Position numbers and translations under genes: made by a program. This document shows positions 5,971 to 7,419 of a stretch of DNA of 7,419 bases, piece by piece. Source of the DNA: Desulfamplus sp. (lineage in GTDB: Bacteria > Desulfobacterota > Desulfobacteria > Desulfobacterales > Desulfobacteraceae); the NCBI GenBank assembly GCA_015231395.1, contig JADGBP010000101.1, forward strand, positions 1 through 7,419, given 5' to 3'. Below the pieces are notes generated by a model. It was not told the DNA's origin. It ran no database searches and saw nothing but the letters and a program-made list of their open reading frames with translations. Position 1 is the stretch's first letter. Every line of letters begins with the position of its first letter.

Positions 5971-7389
5971 ATGATTGAAAACGAAAGACCCAGAGATGAG
6001 TGCGGTGTTTTTGGCATTTACAGACACCCTGAAGCTGCCCAGTTGACCTATTTTGGACTATATGCCCTTCAGCACAGAGGACAGGAGAGTGCTGGTATTT
6101 CGGTTGCACGGGAAAAGGATAAAATTTTTTCGCACAAGGGAATGGGGCTTGTCCATGACATCTTTGAGATGGAAGACCTTAAAAAAATAGAAGGGGGAGG
6201 AGGCAGTGCGATCGGGCATGTCCGATACTCAACCACTGGCGATTCTAATCTGACTAATGCACAGCCGTTTGTGGTTCAGCACAGAGGACGAGCTTATGCG
6301 GTTGCCCATAATGGCAATCTGGTCAATGCCCATACCCTGAAAAACGAGCTTGAAGAGAATGGCTCAATTTTTCAGACCACCATGGACAGCGAAGTCTTTC
6401 TTCATCTGTTTATCAAGAATCTTAAACAGGGAAATATACTTGAGGCTATTCAGAAGGCAGTGGCTAAAATTGAGGGGGCATATTCGTTTGTGCTTCTTAC
6501 CTGCAAGGGAGAGGTTATCGGGGTAAAAGACCCACATGGATTTCGCCCCTTGGCTCTTGGAAAGCTCAATGGTCATTATGTTCTGGCATCAGAGACCTGT
6601 GCTTTTGATCTGGTGCAGGCTGAATTTGTAAGAGAGCTTGACCCGGGAGAAATTGTTATTATAAACGAAGATGGCGTTCATAGTATCAAACCTGAAAATT
6701 TACCAGAAAAACGATCTTTGTGCATATTTGAGTATATCTATTTTGCACGACCGGACAGCACAATCTGTGGAAAAAATGTCTATGAGATGAGAAAGGCACA
6801 TGGCAAACAGCTTGCAAAAGAGTCCCATGTAGATGCAGATTTTGTCATGCCGTTTCCAGATTCCGGTAACTACTCGGCTATTGGTTATGCTGAAGAGTCC
6901 GGCATTCCTTTTGAAATGGCGATGATTCGTAATCACTATGTTGGAAGAAGTTTTATTCAGCCCACCCAGAGCATGAGAGATTTTGCGGTGCGGGTCAAAC
7001 TAAATCCGGTTAGAGAGCTTATAAAAGGCAAAGAGATCATAATTATTGAGGATTCAATTATCCGTGGCACTACGGCAAAGACAAGAGTTCAGGCTCTGAG
7101 AAATCTTGGAGCAAAAAAAATTCACATGCGCATAAGCTGTCCGCCTCACCGTTTTCCATGCTATTACGGAATAGATTTTTCCACCAAAGGCGAGCTTATA
7201 GCTGCAACCAAGACCGAAATGGAGCTGACAAGCTTTTTAGGTCTGGATTCTCTGCATTATCTCTCCATTGAGGGTATGCTGACAGCCAGCGGCGTGGAAA
7301 ATCCGGAAAACAATTTTTGCAAGGCGTGTTTTGACGGATGTTATCCGGTGGCTTTTGATTCAGGAATTTCCAAGCAGTGCATGGGTTGA
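5971..7389 (+). CDS. purF: amidophosphoribosyltransferase (glutamine PRPP amidotransferase), iron-sulfur type
   Basis: Catalyses the first committed step of purine synthesis: PRPP plus glutamine gives 5-phosphoribosylamine. There are 472 residues, close to 476 in B. subtilis. The N-terminal Ntn glutaminase domain begins at the nucleophile Cys11 (ECGVFG), which implies a ten-residue propeptide. RGQESAGI (36-43), HVRYS (from 83) and HNGN (113-116) are also present. The C-terminal phosphoribosyltransferase domain has the PRPP loop IIIIEDSIIRGTT (356-368) and the flexible-loop motif YVGRSFIQP (from 323). Cys251, Cys397, Cys450 and Cys453 match the four ligands of the [4Fe-4S] cluster of the Bacillus-type enzyme, which is oxygen sensitive. 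ATG 5971 is chosen because it gives the expected short propeptide; upstream in-frame ATG 5878 or TTG 5833 would add 31 or 46 unfamiliar residues. The ribosome site is weak (TGGA at 5959-5962). It follows the uncharacterised gene after 161 bases, so it may have its own promoter. The C terminus appears complete. Confidence 0.97.
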   Translation: MIENERPRDECGVFGIYRHPEAAQLTYFGLYALQHRGQESAGISVAREKDKIFSHKGMGLVHDIFEMEDLKKIEGGGGSAIGHVRYSTTGDSNLTNAQPFVVQHRGRAYAVAHNGNLVNAHTLKNELEENGSIFQTTMDSEVFLHLFIKNLKQGNILEAIQKAVAKIEGAYSFVLLTCKGEVIGVKDPHGFRPLALGKLNGHYVLASETCAFDLVQAEFVRELDPGEIVIINEDGVHSIKPENLPEKRSLCIFEYIYFARPDSTICGKNVYEMRKAHGKQLAKESHVDADFVMPFPDSGNYSAIGYAEESGIPFEMAMIRNHYVGRSFIQPTQSMRDFAVRVKLNPVRELIKGKEIIIIEDSIIRGTTAKTRVQALRNLGAKKIHMRISCPPHRFPCYYGIDFSTKGELIAATKTEMELTSFLGLDSLHYLSIEGMLTASGVENPENNFCKACFDGCYPVAFDSGISKQCMG

Positions 7390-7394
7390 GTATA

Positions 7395-7419
7395 ATGTGC
7401 AAAGAGCTTCAAAACAGTT
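7395..7419 (+). CDS. possible start of the next gene (cut by window end)
   Basis: ATG 7395 opens a frame, MCKELQNS, that runs off the window five bases after the purF stop. The GAG at 7388-7390, overlapping the purF stop, is a weak ribosome site. Eight codons are too few to identify a product or to be sure that this is a gene. Confidence 0.25.

Overview
The window is bacterial chromosome, and every convincing gene lies on the + strand. Two housekeeping biosynthesis genes anchor it: carB (large subunit of carbamoyl-phosphate synthase; pyrimidine and arginine synthesis) and purF (amidophosphoribosyltransferase; first committed step of purine synthesis). Both are full length with intact catalytic motifs. 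The moderate G+C, the look of CarB and the iron-sulfur type of PurF would fit an anaerobic Desulfobacterota (deltaproteobacterial) host. That assignment is an inference from general resemblance and was not tested by a search.

Layout. Bases 1-88 hold no recognisable gene. Bases 89-751 encode the C-terminal part of a beta-class DNA methyltransferase that has lost its catalytic motif IV half. It overlaps by 41 bases an apparently intact type II restriction endonuclease gene (711-1442). Both are A+T-rich and look like an acquired, decayed restriction-modification unit. After a 71-base gap comes carB (1514-4894). Its product carries an extra Ser/Thr/Ala-rich linker made of five 21-bp tandem repeats. 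Seventeen bases later is a gene for a 153-residue protein with 24 cysteines: an N-terminal CXC (tesmin/TSO1/MSL2-like) domain and a C-terminal array of CxxC zinc knuckles. Seven bases after that is an unrecognised, A+T-rich, 142-codon gene. A 161-base gap containing two small hairpins leads to purF (5971-7389). A possible next gene begins at 7395 and runs off the window.

How the genes relate. CarB and PurF both use glutamine-derived nitrogen for nucleotide synthesis (CarB through its partner CarA, which is not in this window). They probably represent the older gene order. The CXC gene and its partner sit between them with operon-like spacing and probably share the carB transcript. The restriction-modification remnant lies directly upstream of carB. 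The items most worth a second look are the bacterial CXC/zinc-knuckle protein with its unknown partner, the heptapeptide-repeat insertion inside CarB, and the full-length restriction enzyme next to a methyltransferase fragment that cannot be catalytic on its own.
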